Origin: Mycolicibacterium arabiense
GTDB taxonomy: Bacteria > Actinomycetota > Actinomycetes > Mycobacteriales > Mycobacteriaceae
Direction of reading: 5' to 3'
DNA: 64,000 bases
NCBI RefSeq assembly: GCF_010731815.2
Contig: NZ_AP022593.1
Span: 3,224,001 to 3,288,000 of the forward strand
This document shows positions 8,364 through 17,276 of this stretch, piece by piece (within the stretch, counting starts at the first letter, position 1; the number at the start of each line of letters is the position of its first letter). Under the pieces are notes generated by a model that was given only the letters and a program-made list of their open reading frames with translations, was not told the DNA's origin and did no database searches. A program made the translations under genes and the position numbers.

Positions 8364-11300
8364 TTGTGGCTGGTCAGCGCCGTCGCGCTGATCCTGAGCT
8401 TTGCCCAATCCCCCGGGCAGATCGCGCCGGACACCAAACTCGACCTGACCGCGAACCCGCTGCGGTTCCTCGCGCGCGCCGCCCACCTGTGGAACGGCGA
8501 CCTGCCGTTCGGGCAGACCCAGAATCAGGCGTACGGCTACCTCTTCCCACACGGGGCGTTCTTCCTCGCCGGTGACGTCGTCGGCCTGCCCGGCTGGGTG
8601 ACGCAGCGGCTGTGGTGGGCGCTGCTCCTCGTCGTGGGCTTCTGGGGCGTGCTGCGGGTCGCGGAGGCACTGGGCATCGGCAGCCGCGGCTCGCGCGTGA
8701 TCGCCGCCGCTGCCTTCACCCTGTCACCGCGGGTGCTGACCACGATCGGCGCGATCTCCTCGGAGACGCTGCCGATGATGCTCGCGCCGTGGGTGCTGCT
8801 GCCGGTGATCCTGGCGCTGCGCGGCGACCCACGGGTGCGGCAACTCGCCGCGCGGTCCGCATGCGCCGTCGCGCTGATGGGTGCGGTCAACGCCGTCGCG
8901 ACGCTCACCGGCTGCCTTGCCGCGTTGATCTGGTGGGCCGCGCACCGACCCAACCGGCTGTGGTGGCGGTTCACCGGCTGGTGGGCGCTGTGCACCGTCC
9001 TCGCCGTGACGTGGTGGGTGGTCGCGCTGTTCGTGCTGGGCCGGGTCAGTCCCCCCTTTCTCGACTTCATCGAGTCCTCCGGGGTGACGACGCAGTGGCT
9101 GTCGCTCACGGAGGTGCTGCGCGGCACCTACAGCTGGACGCCGTTCGTAGCGCCGAACGCCACCGCAGGCTCGTCCCTGGTGACGGGTTCGGTGGCGGTC
9201 CTGGCGACCACGCTGGTGGCCGCCGCGGGTCTGGCGGGGCTGGCGATGCGGTCGATGCCCGCCCGCGGCCGGCTGCTGGTGATGCTGTTCACCGGCCTCG
9301 TCCTGCTCGCGGCCGGCTACTCCGGCGGCCTCGGTTCGCCCATTGCCCAGCACGTACAGGCGTTCCTCGACGCCTCTGGGACGCCGCTGCGCAACGTGCA
9401 CAAACTCGAGCCGCTGCTGCGGTTGCCCATCGCCCTCGGCATCGCCCACCTCCTCGGCCGGATACCGCTACCCGGCAGCGCGCCACGCAGCGAGTGGGTG
9501 GCGGCGTTCACCCACCCGGAACGCGACAAGCGGGTGGCCGTCGGCGTCGTCGTGCTGGTCGCGCTGACCGCGGGCAGCTCGCTGGCGTGGACCGGTCGGC
9601 TGTCACCGACGGGTGGGTTCACCGCGATCCCCGGGTACTGGCACGAGGCGGCAGCGTGGCTGGACGCCAACAACTTTCCCGACCCGGGCCGCGTCCTGGT
9701 CGCCCCGGGAGCGCCGTTCGCGACGCAGGTGTGGGGCAACAGCCACGACGAACCGCTGCAGGTCCTCGGCGCCAGCCCGTGGGGGGTACGCGATTCGATC
9801 CCGCTGACCCCGCCGCAGACGATCCGTGCGCTCGACTCGGTGCAACGACTGTTCGCCGCGGGACGGCCGTCCGCCGGCCTGGCCGAAACGCTGGCACGGC
9901 AGGGCATCTCGTACGTGGTGGTCCGCAACGATCTCGACCCCGACGGGTCGCGGTCGGCGCGACCGCTGCTGGTGCACCGCGCGATCGACGGGTCGCCCGG
10001 CCTGACCAGGGTCGCCGAGTTCGGCGAGCTGATCGGGCCCGGCACGCTGGAGGGGTTCATCAGCGACAGCGGCCTGCGGCCGCCGTACCCGGCCGTCGAG
10101 ATCTACCGCGTCGACGGGTCGGTGCCGACGCGGCCGTACCTGGTCGACGCCGACGCCATGGCCCGCGTCGACGGGGCGCCCGAGGCGCTGCTGCGCCTCG
10201 ACGAACGTCGAAGGTTGTTGGGCGAGAAGCCACTTGGCCCAATGCTGCTGACGGCGGACGCCGAACGCGCGGGGCTGTCCGCACCGGTCGTCGTCGTCAG
10301 CGACACACCCGCGGCACGCGAGACCGACTACGGTCGCGTCGACGATCACTCGTCGGCCATCCGCGCCCCCGACGATCCGCGGCGCACGTTCAACCGCGTG
10401 ATGGACTATCCCGCACCGGGAACCGACACCGTGTACGGCTCGTGGCCAGGTGGCCGGCTCACCGTGTCCAGCTCTTCTGCCGACTCGACGGCCCTGCCGT
10501 ACGTGGCGCCCGCGACCGGCCCAGCCGCCGCCATCGACGGCGACTCGTCGACCAGCTGGGTGTCCAATTCCCTGCAGGCGGCGCTGGGTCAGTGGCTTCA
10601 GGTCGACTTCGACCGCCCCATCGCCAACGCGACCGTCACCATCACGCCGAGCGCGACGGCCGTGGGGGCACAGGTGCGGCGCATCGAGGTGTCGACGGCC
10701 AACGGCACCAGTACCGTGCGCTTCGACGAGCCGGGCAAGCCGGTCAGCGTCGCGCTGCCGTACGGCGAGACGCCGTGGGTGCGGTTCACCGCCATCGGCA
10801 CCGACGACGGCTCGGCGGGAGTCCAGTTCGGCATCACCGACTTCTCGATCATGCAGTTCGACGCGAACGGCTTCGCCCAACCGGTGAATCTGCGCCGCAC
10901 GGTGGAGGTTCCCGCGCCGCCGCCGGGATCGACTGTGGCGCAATGGGATCTGGGGTCCGAGCTGCTCGGCAGGCCGGGCTGCGCCGACGGTCCCGACGGC
11001 GTGCTCTGTGCTGCGGCCATGGCGCTGGCGCCCGAGGAACCGGTCAACCTCAGCCGCACGCTCGCGGTGCCGACCGCGACGACGGTGACGCCTACCGTGT
11101 GGGTGCGCGCCCGTCAGGGCCCGAACCTCGCCGACCTGATCGGGCAGCCGGGCACCACGCGCGCAGCCGGTGATTCCGACCCGATCGACGTGCTCGGCTC
11201 GGCCTATGCGGCCACCGACGGCGATCTCCGCACCTCCTGGACCGCTCCGCAGCGCGTCGTCCAGCACCGCACCGGTGCGAACCTCGAGGTCCGCCTGCCG

Positions 11301-12542
11301 CGGCCGACCGAGGTGGCCGCGCTGCGCCTGGCACCCAGCTCCTCGGCGCTGCCCGCGCACCCGACGCTGGTGGCCATCGACCTCGGCGACGGCCCGCAGG
11401 TCCGGTCGCTGGACCCGCAGGGCGGCGCGCAGACCGTACGGCTGCACCCGCACAGCACCGACGTGGTCAAGGTGTCGATCCTGGACTGGTCGGACGTAAT
11501 CGACCGCACCTCATTGGGTTTCGACCAGGTCAAGCCGCCCGGCCTCGCCGAGGTGACCGCACTGGACCGGCGCGGCACGGCGATCGCGGCCGCGGACGCC
11601 GCCGCCAACCGCGACCGCGCCGTCACGCTGCCGTGCGGCAAGGGTCCGATCATCGGGCTGGCAGGCCTGTTCGTGCAGACGTCGGTCGACACCACCGTCG
11701 GTGACCTCCTCGACGGCAAGCCGATCGCGGCGACCCCGTGCCTGCGCTCCCCCATCGCGCTGCCCGCCGGGCAGCAGGAACTGTTGGTCAGCCCCGGCGA
11801 TGCCTTCTTCGTCGACGGGGTGCAGTTGACGACACCGGCCGAGCGCGACGTCCAGCCCGCACCGACCACCCGCGCGCCGACCGGCGAGTGGACCAACGAC
11901 CGCCGCGTCGTCGAGATCGCCGCCGCACCCGCCGACCGGGTGCTGGTGGTGCCCGAGAGCGTCAACCCCGGCTGGGTGGCCCGCAGCCAGGACGGAACCG
12001 CGCTGCGGCCCGTGACGGTGAACGGATGGCAGCAGGGCTGGCTGGTGCCGGCAGGTGAGACCGGTTCGGTGACACTGGACTTCGCGTCGAACACGCTCTA
12101 CCGCACCGGCCTCTTCGGCGGCCTGGCACTGCTGCCGCTGCTCGCGCTGTTGGCGCTGTGGCCGGCCCGCCGGGCACGTCCCGACGAGGTGGCGGCCCAG
12201 CCGTGGCGGGTCCCGCCCGTCGCCGCAGGCGCGGCGGCGCTGACGCTCGGCTGGGTCGTGTCCGGGTGGGTGGGCCTGGTGGTGATGGCCGCCTGCGTCG
12301 GCGTGCGGCACCTGCTGCGCCATCGGCCCATCGCACTCGACCGCACCGCCATGGTCGTGACGTCGGGCGGATTGATCCTGGCGGGCGCGGTGCTCAGCCA
12401 GAACCCGTGGCGCTCGGTCGACGGCTACGTCGGGCACTTCTGGGGCGTGCAGCTGCTGGCGCTCGTCTCGGTGGCGATGCTCGCGGCCTCGGCGGTGTGG
12501 CCCGCCGACTCGGTCAGTCGGCCACGTCGAACGCAGCAATGA
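8364..12542 (+). CDS. aftD: AftD: alpha-(1->3)-arabinofuranosyltransferase
   Basis: 1392 aa from the TTG at 8364. GT-C membrane glycosyltransferase that adds arabinofuranose branches to arabinogalactan/lipoarabinomannan using decaprenyl-phospho-arabinose. Seen: the SFAQSPGQ...PDTKLDLTANPLRFL opening typical of AftD, a multi-helix N-terminal half, then a large extracytoplasmic region with two discoidin-like (F5/8 C) modules, IDGDSSTSWVSN near 717 and TDGDLRTSWTAP near 947, and C-terminal helices from about 1250. The homologous N-terminus should begin about 7 residues earlier: in-frame codons from 8349 read ISRRW, and an ATG at 8341 would reach them only if the run of five Cs at 8344-8348 had six. 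The 3' end overlaps the convergent PPOX gene by 29 nt. Confidence 0.93.
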   Translation: MWLVSAVALILSFAQSPGQIAPDTKLDLTANPLRFLARAAHLWNGDLPFGQTQNQAYGYLFPHGAFFLAGDVVGLPGWVTQRLWWALLLVVGFWGVLRVAEALGIGSRGSRVIAAAAFTLSPRVLTTIGAISSETLPMMLAPWVLLPVILALRGDPRVRQLAARSACAVALMGAVNAVATLTGCLAALIWWAAHRPNRLWWRFTGWWALCTVLAVTWWVVALFVLGRVSPPFLDFIESSGVTTQWLSLTEVLRGTYSWTPFVAPNATAGSSLVTGSVAVLATTLVAAAGLAGLAMRSMPARGRLLVMLFTGLVLLAAGYSGGLGSPIAQHVQAFLDASGTPLRNVHKLEPLLRLPIALGIAHLLGRIPLPGSAPRSEWVAAFTHPERDKRVAVGVVVLVALTAGSSLAWTGRLSPTGGFTAIPGYWHEAAAWLDANNFPDPGRVLVAPGAPFATQVWGNSHDEPLQVLGASPWGVRDSIPLTPPQTIRALDSVQRLFAAGRPSAGLAETLARQGISYVVVRNDLDPDGSRSARPLLVHRAIDGSPGLTRVAEFGELIGPGTLEGFISDSGLRPPYPAVEIYRVDGSVPTRPYLVDADAMARVDGAPEALLRLDERRRLLGEKPLGPMLLTADAERAGLSAPVVVVSDTPAARETDYGRVDDHSSAIRAPDDPRRTFNRVMDYPAPGTDTVYGSWPGGRLTVSSSSADSTALPYVAPATGPAAAIDGDSSTSWVSNSLQAALGQWLQVDFDRPIANATVTITPSATAVGAQVRRIEVSTANGTSTVRFDEPGKPVSVALPYGETPWVRFTAIGTDDGSAGVQFGITDFSIMQFDANGFAQPVNLRRTVEVPAPPPGSTVAQWDLGSELLGRPGCADGPDGVLCAAAMALAPEEPVNLSRTLAVPTATTVTPTVWVRARQGPNLADLIGQPGTTRAAGDSDPIDVLGSAYAATDGDLRTSWTAPQRVVQHRTGANLEVRLPRPTEVAALRLAPSSSALPAHPTLVAIDLGDGPQVRSLDPQGGAQTVRLHPHSTDVVKVSILDWSDVIDRTSLGFDQVKPPGLAEVTALDRRGTAIAAADAAANRDRAVTLPCGKGPIIGLAGLFVQTSVDTTVGDLLDGKPIAATPCLRSPIALPAGQQELLVSPGDAFFVDGVQLTTPAERDVQPAPTTRAPTGEWTNDRRVVEIAAAPADRVLVVPESVNPGWVARSQDGTALRPVTVNGWQQGWLVPAGETGSVTLDFASNTLYRTGLFGGLALLPLLALLALWPARRARPDEVAAQPWRVPPVAAGAAALTLGWVVSGWVGLVVMAACVGVRHLLRHRPIALDRTAMVVTSGGLILAGAVLSQNPWRSVDGYVGHFWGVQLLALVSVAMLAASAVWPADSVSRPRRTQQ

Positions 12543-12942
12543 CCTTCGTCGGCGTGATGCGGACGACCAGCTCGCCGGGTACGCCGTTGCGCCTACCGAA
12601 CTCCTCGGCGCGCTCGGGCCCCATGTAGCGCGCCGCGATCCGGGTGGCGATCGGCAGCAGGTCGGGGTCGTCGTCACTGATCGAGGCGGTGCCCTGAACC
12701 TGCACGAAGGAGAACGGCGGGTGCTCGTCGTCGACCACCAGCACCACCCGCGGATCACGCACCAGCGCACGGCCTTTCGCGGTGTCCCGACCGGTGTTGA
12801 ACACCAGCTGCTCTCCGTCGACGACGAACCAGATCGGCGCGATCAGTGGCCGTCCGTCCTTGGCCAGGTAACCGAGCTTGCCGGTCCGGGTGCCCGACGA
12901 CAGGAAGGCGACGACGTCTGTGGTCAGCGATTCGGATGCCAT
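12514..12942 (-). CDS. PPOX-class (F420-dependent type) oxidoreductase
   Basis: 142 aa split-barrel flavin/deazaflavin-binding protein of the pyridoxamine 5'-phosphate oxidase superfamily. Features: GKLGYLAKDGRPLIAPIWFVVDG (shown here in part, residues about 21-43), then FNTGRDTAKGRALVRDPRV near 48-66, a pattern usual in mycobacterial F420H2-dependent members. Its physiological substrate is unknown. It is on the minus strand between aftD and the acyltransferase and overlaps the end of aftD tail to tail. Confidence 0.8.
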   Translation of the reverse strand: MASESLTTDVVAFLSSGTRTGKLGYLAKDGRPLIAPIWFVVDGEQLVFNTGRDTAKGRALVRDPRVVLVVDDEHPPFSFVQVQGTASISDDDPDLLPIATRIAARYMGPERAEEFGRRNGVPGELVVRITPTKVIAAFDVAD

Positions 12943-12963
12943 GCCGCCATCATGCCCGCGTCG

Positions 12964-14130
12964 TCACCGCGCGACGGCGGGTTCCGGGGCGTCGGTGATC
13001 GAGCTGTCCAGCGGCGACGGATCGTGGCGTCTCTCCCAGCGCCGCAGCGCCTGCCGGCACGGCGACTCCACCAGGGCGTAGCTCACCGCAGCGATCGCGA
13101 ACCCGAACACCAACGTCAAGACCAGCACGACCGGCATGCTGCCGCTGAACGCGAACTGCCCGATGACGGGGAACACCATCGCCAAAGCGGCGAGGTGCCA
13201 CACGAACAGGCCGTACGACCACCGGCCGAGCGTCACCATCGGCGCGCTGCCCAGCCACCGGTGCGTCGCGTCGGGACCGTCGAGCACCAGGGGTGCCAGC
13301 AGTGCCCCGGCGACGAGTGCGCCCATCGCGGTCTTCACCACGAACTGACCCACCGTGCCCGGCGTCAGACCCTCGGGCCCGGCGATCGGTGACGCCGCGA
13401 CGGCGAACGCCGCCACCGCGACGAGCGCCATCAGCCAGCACCGCCGCGCCAGCCGGTGCGCCAGCCCGACGGGGCTGACGGTCCACTCGGCGATCAGCAT
13501 CCCCGCGGCGAACCAGGAGAAGAACGCGGGCGGCCAGTTCAGCGGATTGACGCCGAACGGGGCGTCGAACGGGATGAGACCCCACGCCAGGCTCGCCACG
13601 GCGACGGCCGCGATCACCGGAACCCGGGCACGGACCGGCAGCCGTCGCGCGAACAGGGCGAGCAGCGGGAGCACCAGATAGAAGCTCACCTCGACCGACA
13701 GGCTCCACATCTGGGTCAGGCCGGCGGTCAGCGTCAGCGGCACGTAGATCTGCGTGAGGGTCAGGTTGGCGAGCCAGACGGTGAGGTCGGCCTTGACCTC
13801 GGGCAGCAGGGACAGGATCACCACCACGGCGACCAGATAGCCCGGCATGATGCGCACGATGCGCGACCGCAGGTAGTGGCCGGTCGGCGGGCGCTGCCGC
13901 AGCCCGCGGGCGGCAGCGGCGTGACCGCGCCACAGCAGGAATCCCGACAGTGCGAAGAAGACGGCGACGGCGAGATCGAACCGGCCGAGCACCCGGCCCG
14001 TCACGCCCGAGGTGTGCCCGGTCTGGAATGCGACGTGGGTGATCACGACGCCGATGGCCGCGCACGCGCGCATCCCCTCGACGGCGGGCAGGAAGCCGAG
14101 CCGATCGCTCGCCCCTTTACTCTCGGTCAC
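12964..14130 (-). CDS. Acyltransferase 3 family membrane protein
   Basis: 388 aa from the GTG at 14130 (an extension to 14175 is open). About ten membrane helices. The family signature begins GFLPAVEGMRA at 12-22 with the catalytic-type histidine in ITHVAF at about 32. These proteins transfer acetyl or succinyl groups to sugars or lipids of the envelope. It corresponds in position to the integral membrane acyltransferase next to the DUF3068 gene in M. tuberculosis (Rv0228, from memory). The acceptor, perhaps an arabinan or glycolipid, cannot be told. Confidence 0.85.
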   Translation of the reverse strand: MTESKGASDRLGFLPAVEGMRACAAIGVVITHVAFQTGHTSGVTGRVLGRFDLAVAVFFALSGFLLWRGHAAAARGLRQRPPTGHYLRSRIVRIMPGYLVAVVVILSLLPEVKADLTVWLANLTLTQIYVPLTLTAGLTQMWSLSVEVSFYLVLPLLALFARRLPVRARVPVIAAVAVASLAWGLIPFDAPFGVNPLNWPPAFFSWFAAGMLIAEWTVSPVGLAHRLARRCWLMALVAVAAFAVAASPIAGPEGLTPGTVGQFVVKTAMGALVAGALLAPLVLDGPDATHRWLGSAPMVTLGRWSYGLFVWHLAALAMVFPVIGQFAFSGSMPVVLVLTLVFGFAIAAVSYALVESPCRQALRRWERRHDPSPLDSSITDAPEPAVAR

Positions 14131-14215
14131 GGTGCCCAGTGTGCCCGAAGGCCTGCTAGTAGGGCCCGGCCCCACTCGACCCTGTTAGGGTCGGACGAGT
14201 TTGCCTTCGGGCTGT

Positions 14216-14230
14216 CGAGCACAGTGCTCG
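14216..14230. promoter_or_regulatory. Perfect palindrome upstream of the DUF3068 gene
   Basis: CGAGCAC-A-GTGCTCG, 7-1-7, in the divergent space between the acyltransferase and DUF3068 genes, 23 nt before the TTG start. It could be an operator or a 5' leader hairpin placed just before the AAGGAG ribosome site at 14241. Confidence 0.4.
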
Positions 14231-14252
14231 CCCAAAGGATAAGGAGCACGGT

Positions 14253-15464
14253 TTGAACCGCACTGTGGCGCTACGGTTTGCGGCGTGCGGGCTGATGGGC
14301 ATTGGGGCTGCCCTTCTGATCGCCGCGCTGCTGCTGTCTACCTACACCAAGGGCAAGATCTCGAAGATCCCCCTCGACATCGACACCACCCTGGTGGGTG
14401 AGGGCACGGGTACTGCCTTCGATCCCGCCTCGCTGGTGGCCACGAAGTTCGTCGTCGACCGAGACGTTCCGCTGGTCATGCAGCAGGAGATCAGCGTCGA
14501 GGCGCCCGCGAACGCCGACGTCGTCACGCTCCAGGTCGGCGACACCCTGCGCCGCACCGACAAGCAGCAGGACAACGGCCTGATGCTGGCGATGGTCGAC
14601 ACGGTCACACTCGACCGCAAGACGGCGCTGGCGGTGTCGAGCGACACGAACCCCGGCGGTGCCGTGCAGAAGCCGCGCAGCATCGAGGACGAGTCGCCGC
14701 CGACCAACGTCGCGCTGCCGCACGAGGGGCTGTCCTACCGCTTCCCGTTCGACACCGAGAAGAAGACGTATCCGTTCTTCGACCCGATCGCGCAGAAGGC
14801 CTACGACGCGAACTACGAGGGTGAAGAGGACGTCAACGGTCTCAACACCTACCGGTTCACGCAGAACGTCGGCTACGACGGCGACGACAAGCTCGTCGAC
14901 CCGGTCAAGTACGCGTCGCTCTACGACAACGACGAGGACAGCCAGGTCACGGCACGCGCCGAGCTGTGGGGCCTGCCCGCCGACGACCCGGCGGACCCGA
15001 TCACGATGGACCGCTTCTACGCCGCTCAGCGCACGTTCTGGGTGGATCCGGTGTCGGGCACCATCGTCAAGAAGGAAGAGCACGGCTACCACTACTACGC
15101 ACGTGATCCGCTCAAGCCCGAGGTCACGTTCGTCGACTACAACCTGACCTCCGACGAGGAGACCGTCGAGTCACAGGTGGCCAGCGCCCGCGCCGAAGGC
15201 GACACCGTCGGACTGTGGGGCCGCATCCTGCCGATCACCTTCACCGCACTGGGGCTGCTGGCCCTGGTCGGTGGCGCGCTGCTCGGCGCGTTCACGCTGC
15301 GGGCCGAGTCCGCACTGATCGACCCGGGACTCGACGATTCCGACCACGGTTTCTTCGGCAGACGCTCGGCCGAGGACTCCGGACCGATGCCCGCGGCGGA
15401 GGCGAAGACGGAGAAGTTGCCAACGCAGCGGCCGTCCGATCTGCCGCCGGACCGACCGGTCTGA
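14253..15464 (+). CDS. DUF3068 / PorA-family envelope protein
   Basis: 403 aa starting at TTG 14253, supported by AAGGAG at 14241-14246 and by the immediate N-terminal helix (residues about 8-30). A long extracytoplasmic domain rich in Asp/Glu and Tyr follows, then a second helix near 328-350 and a cytoplasmic tail rich in Pro/Glu. The architecture is that of the mycobacterial DUF3068 protein (Rv0227c in M. tuberculosis, from memory). Its exact function is not established from the sequence. The next membrane protein gene starts within about 30 nt, so they form an operon. Confidence 0.85.
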   Translation: MNRTVALRFAACGLMGIGAALLIAALLLSTYTKGKISKIPLDIDTTLVGEGTGTAFDPASLVATKFVVDRDVPLVMQQEISVEAPANADVVTLQVGDTLRRTDKQQDNGLMLAMVDTVTLDRKTALAVSSDTNPGGAVQKPRSIEDESPPTNVALPHEGLSYRFPFDTEKKTYPFFDPIAQKAYDANYEGEEDVNGLNTYRFTQNVGYDGDDKLVDPVKYASLYDNDEDSQVTARAELWGLPADDPADPITMDRFYAAQRTFWVDPVSGTIVKKEEHGYHYYARDPLKPEVTFVDYNLTSDEETVESQVASARAEGDTVGLWGRILPITFTALGLLALVGGALLGAFTLRAESALIDPGLDDSDHGFFGRRSAEDSGPMPAAEAKTEKLPTQRPSDLPPDRPV

Positions 15465-15490
15465 CCGCCCGCTCCTCCCGTGACTGGGCG

Positions 15491-17125
15491 GTGCCGGCCT
15501 GGTCGCTGGCACTGTCGATGGTGGTGACGGGGCCGCTCTTGGCTCCCGGTTACCTGCTGCTGCGCGACGCCGTGTCGACGCCGCGCTCCTACCTCACCGA
15601 CGCCGCACTCGGTCTGTCCGAGGCCGCCCCGAGGGCCCTCCCGCAGGACTTCGCGGTCGCGGTGCTGTCGTCGGTCGTCGACGGCGGCGTGGTGGTCAAG
15701 GCACTGCTGCTCGCGGGGCTGTGGCTGGCCGGCTGGGGGTCGGCGCGCCTGGTCGCGACAGTGCTGCCCGACGCGGGTCTGCCCGGCCAGTTCGTCGCGG
15801 CGACGCTCGCGATCTGGAATCCCTACGTCGCCGAGCGGCTGCTGCAGGGGCATTGGAGTCTGCTCGTCGGATATGGCTGCCTGCCCTGGGTGGCGGTCGC
15901 GGTGCTGCGCATCCGCGGTGGCGACGGCAGCTGGTGGCCGCTGGTCGGCTTCACCGCGGTGGCAGGCCTGACGCCGACCGGACTGATGCTGGCCGCGACG
16001 GTCGCGCTGGTGTGCTGCGTGGCGCCGGGTGCGGGCAGACCGCGCTGGGCGTGCGCGGGCGTCGCCCTGGCAGCCGCGGTGCTGGGCGCGTTGCCGTGGC
16101 TGGTCGCCTCGACGGCAGGCGGCTCGCTGGCGTCGTCACAGGCGGTGGGCGTGCAGGCATTCGCGGCGCGCGCCGAACCCGGGCTCGGCACGCTGGTGAG
16201 CCTCGCGGGGCTGGGCGGCATCTGGAACGGCGACGCGGTACCCGACACGCGGACGACGGCGTTCGCGGTGGTGGCCACCGTGGTGCTGCTGGCAGTGGTG
16301 GCGGCCGGCCTGCCCGTGGTGATCCGCCGTCCCGCCGCCGTGCCGCTGCTGGTGCTCGCCGTCGTCGCCGTCGTCGGCCCGGCTCTGATGGCGACCGGAC
16401 CGGGACTGGCCGCGGTCGAGTCGATCATGCGGGCCGTCCCCGGCCTCGGCGTGCTGCGGGACGGGCAGAAGTGGGTGGCGCTTGCGATGCCCGGGTACGC
16501 GCTCGCCGCCGGGGCGGCCGTGGTGACGCTGCGCGGTCGGATCCCTGCGGTCGCGACGGCAGCCGTGTGCTGTGCGGCGCTGCTGGCAGTGCTCCCCGAC
16601 CTGGCGTGGGGCGTCGGCGGGAAGATGACCGCCGTGCGCTACCCCGCCGCCTGGCAGACCGTGGCCGCTGCGATCAACGCCGACCCACGGCCCGTCGCCG
16701 TACTGCCGCCGGACAGCATGCGGGTGTTCCCGTGGTCTGGCGCGGCCCCGGTCCTCGACCCGCTGCCGCGGTGGGTGTCGGCCGACGTGCTGAGCACCGG
16801 CGACCTGGTGATCGGCGGCCAGACCATCCCCGGCGAGGGGAAGCGGGCCCGCGAGGTGCAGCGGCTGCTGCTCGACGGCGCCGACGCCGCAGCGCTTCGG
16901 CAGGCGGGCGTCGGTTGGGTGGTGGTCGAAGGGCCCGCTCCGGCCTTGGACCTGCCGGTCGTGCACCGCGACGACGACCTGGCCCTCTACCGGGTCGGCG
17001 GCGACCAGCCGCCTGCAGCGCACCGGGGGCTGCTGATCGGCGCCCATCTGGTGTGGGCGGGCGCGATCGTCGTCGCGGCGCTGGGTGCCGGGGTGGCGGC
17101 AGTGCGGCGGCGCGTGACTCCGTAG
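15491..17125 (+). CDS. Conserved polytopic membrane protein (GT-C-like)
   Basis: 544 aa from the GTG at 15491. The reading frame is open further upstream to 15215 but only inside the DUF3068 gene, and no ATG is available near the junction; CTG 15461 is the only codon that would close the gap, so the start is uncertain. Around a dozen hydrophobic segments, with WNPYVAERLLQGHWSLLVGY near residue 112, a pattern seen in large lipid-linked sugar transferases. It matches the position of Rv0226c. A role in lipid-linked glycan assembly with the neighbouring glycosyl- and acyltransferases is an inference. Confidence 0.78.
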   Translation: MPAWSLALSMVVTGPLLAPGYLLLRDAVSTPRSYLTDAALGLSEAAPRALPQDFAVAVLSSVVDGGVVVKALLLAGLWLAGWGSARLVATVLPDAGLPGQFVAATLAIWNPYVAERLLQGHWSLLVGYGCLPWVAVAVLRIRGGDGSWWPLVGFTAVAGLTPTGLMLAATVALVCCVAPGAGRPRWACAGVALAAAVLGALPWLVASTAGGSLASSQAVGVQAFAARAEPGLGTLVSLAGLGGIWNGDAVPDTRTTAFAVVATVVLLAVVAAGLPVVIRRPAAVPLLVLAVVAVVGPALMATGPGLAAVESIMRAVPGLGVLRDGQKWVALAMPGYALAAGAAVVTLRGRIPAVATAAVCCAALLAVLPDLAWGVGGKMTAVRYPAAWQTVAAAINADPRPVAVLPPDSMRVFPWSGAAPVLDPLPRWVSADVLSTGDLVIGGQTIPGEGKRAREVQRLLLDGADAAALRQAGVGWVVVEGPAPALDLPVVHRDDDLALYRVGGDQPPAAHRGLLIGAHLVWAGAIVVAALGAGVAAVRRRVTP

Positions 17126-17132
17126 TCGCCGA

Positions 17133-17183
17133 GACTGCGGCCACGGTCGTCGATCCGCCCGAAAGACGACCGTGACGGCAGTT
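17133..17183. terminator. Inverted repeat after the membrane protein gene
   Basis: Arms 17133-17151 and 17165-17183 (GACTGCGGCCACGGTCGTC and an imperfect complement) pair with three mismatches around a 13-nt loop, starting 8 nt after the stop codon. Without a U-tract, this fits a mycobacterial terminator, and it separates the envelope block from the catabolic island. Confidence 0.55.
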
Positions 17184-17255
17184 TCGACGGGCCATGTCGT
17201 GCACGTGCCGCAACCCGCTTCCACTTCGGGCTTGTGCTCGGCGTCACACGCCAGC

Positions 17256-17261
17256 TAGTTT
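17256..17261 (+). promoter_or_regulatory. -10 box for leaderless CoA-transferase gene
   Basis: TAGTTT lies 6 nt before the ATG at 17268 and no ribosome site precedes the ATG, so the island operon probably starts as a leaderless mRNA. Confidence 0.55.
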
Positions 17262-17262
17262 A

Positions 17263-17276
17263 ATCAAATGTTTGAT
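17263..17276. promoter_or_regulatory. Operator-like palindrome over the island's start codon
   Basis: ATCAAATGTTTGAT is a perfect 14-bp palindrome covering the predicted transcription start and the ATG of the CoA-transferase gene. A regulator bound here would block initiation directly. The GntR/FadR-type gene closing the operon at 25404 is the obvious candidate. Confidence 0.55.

Noticed and set aside
8612..11173. 853-codon plus-strand frame inside aftD
   Set aside because: Arg/Ala/Gly-only composition in another frame of aftD; aftD itself has all family features.
9603..11453. 616-codon minus-strand frame within aftD
   Set aside because: Antisense shadow caused by third-position GC; no recognisable domain.
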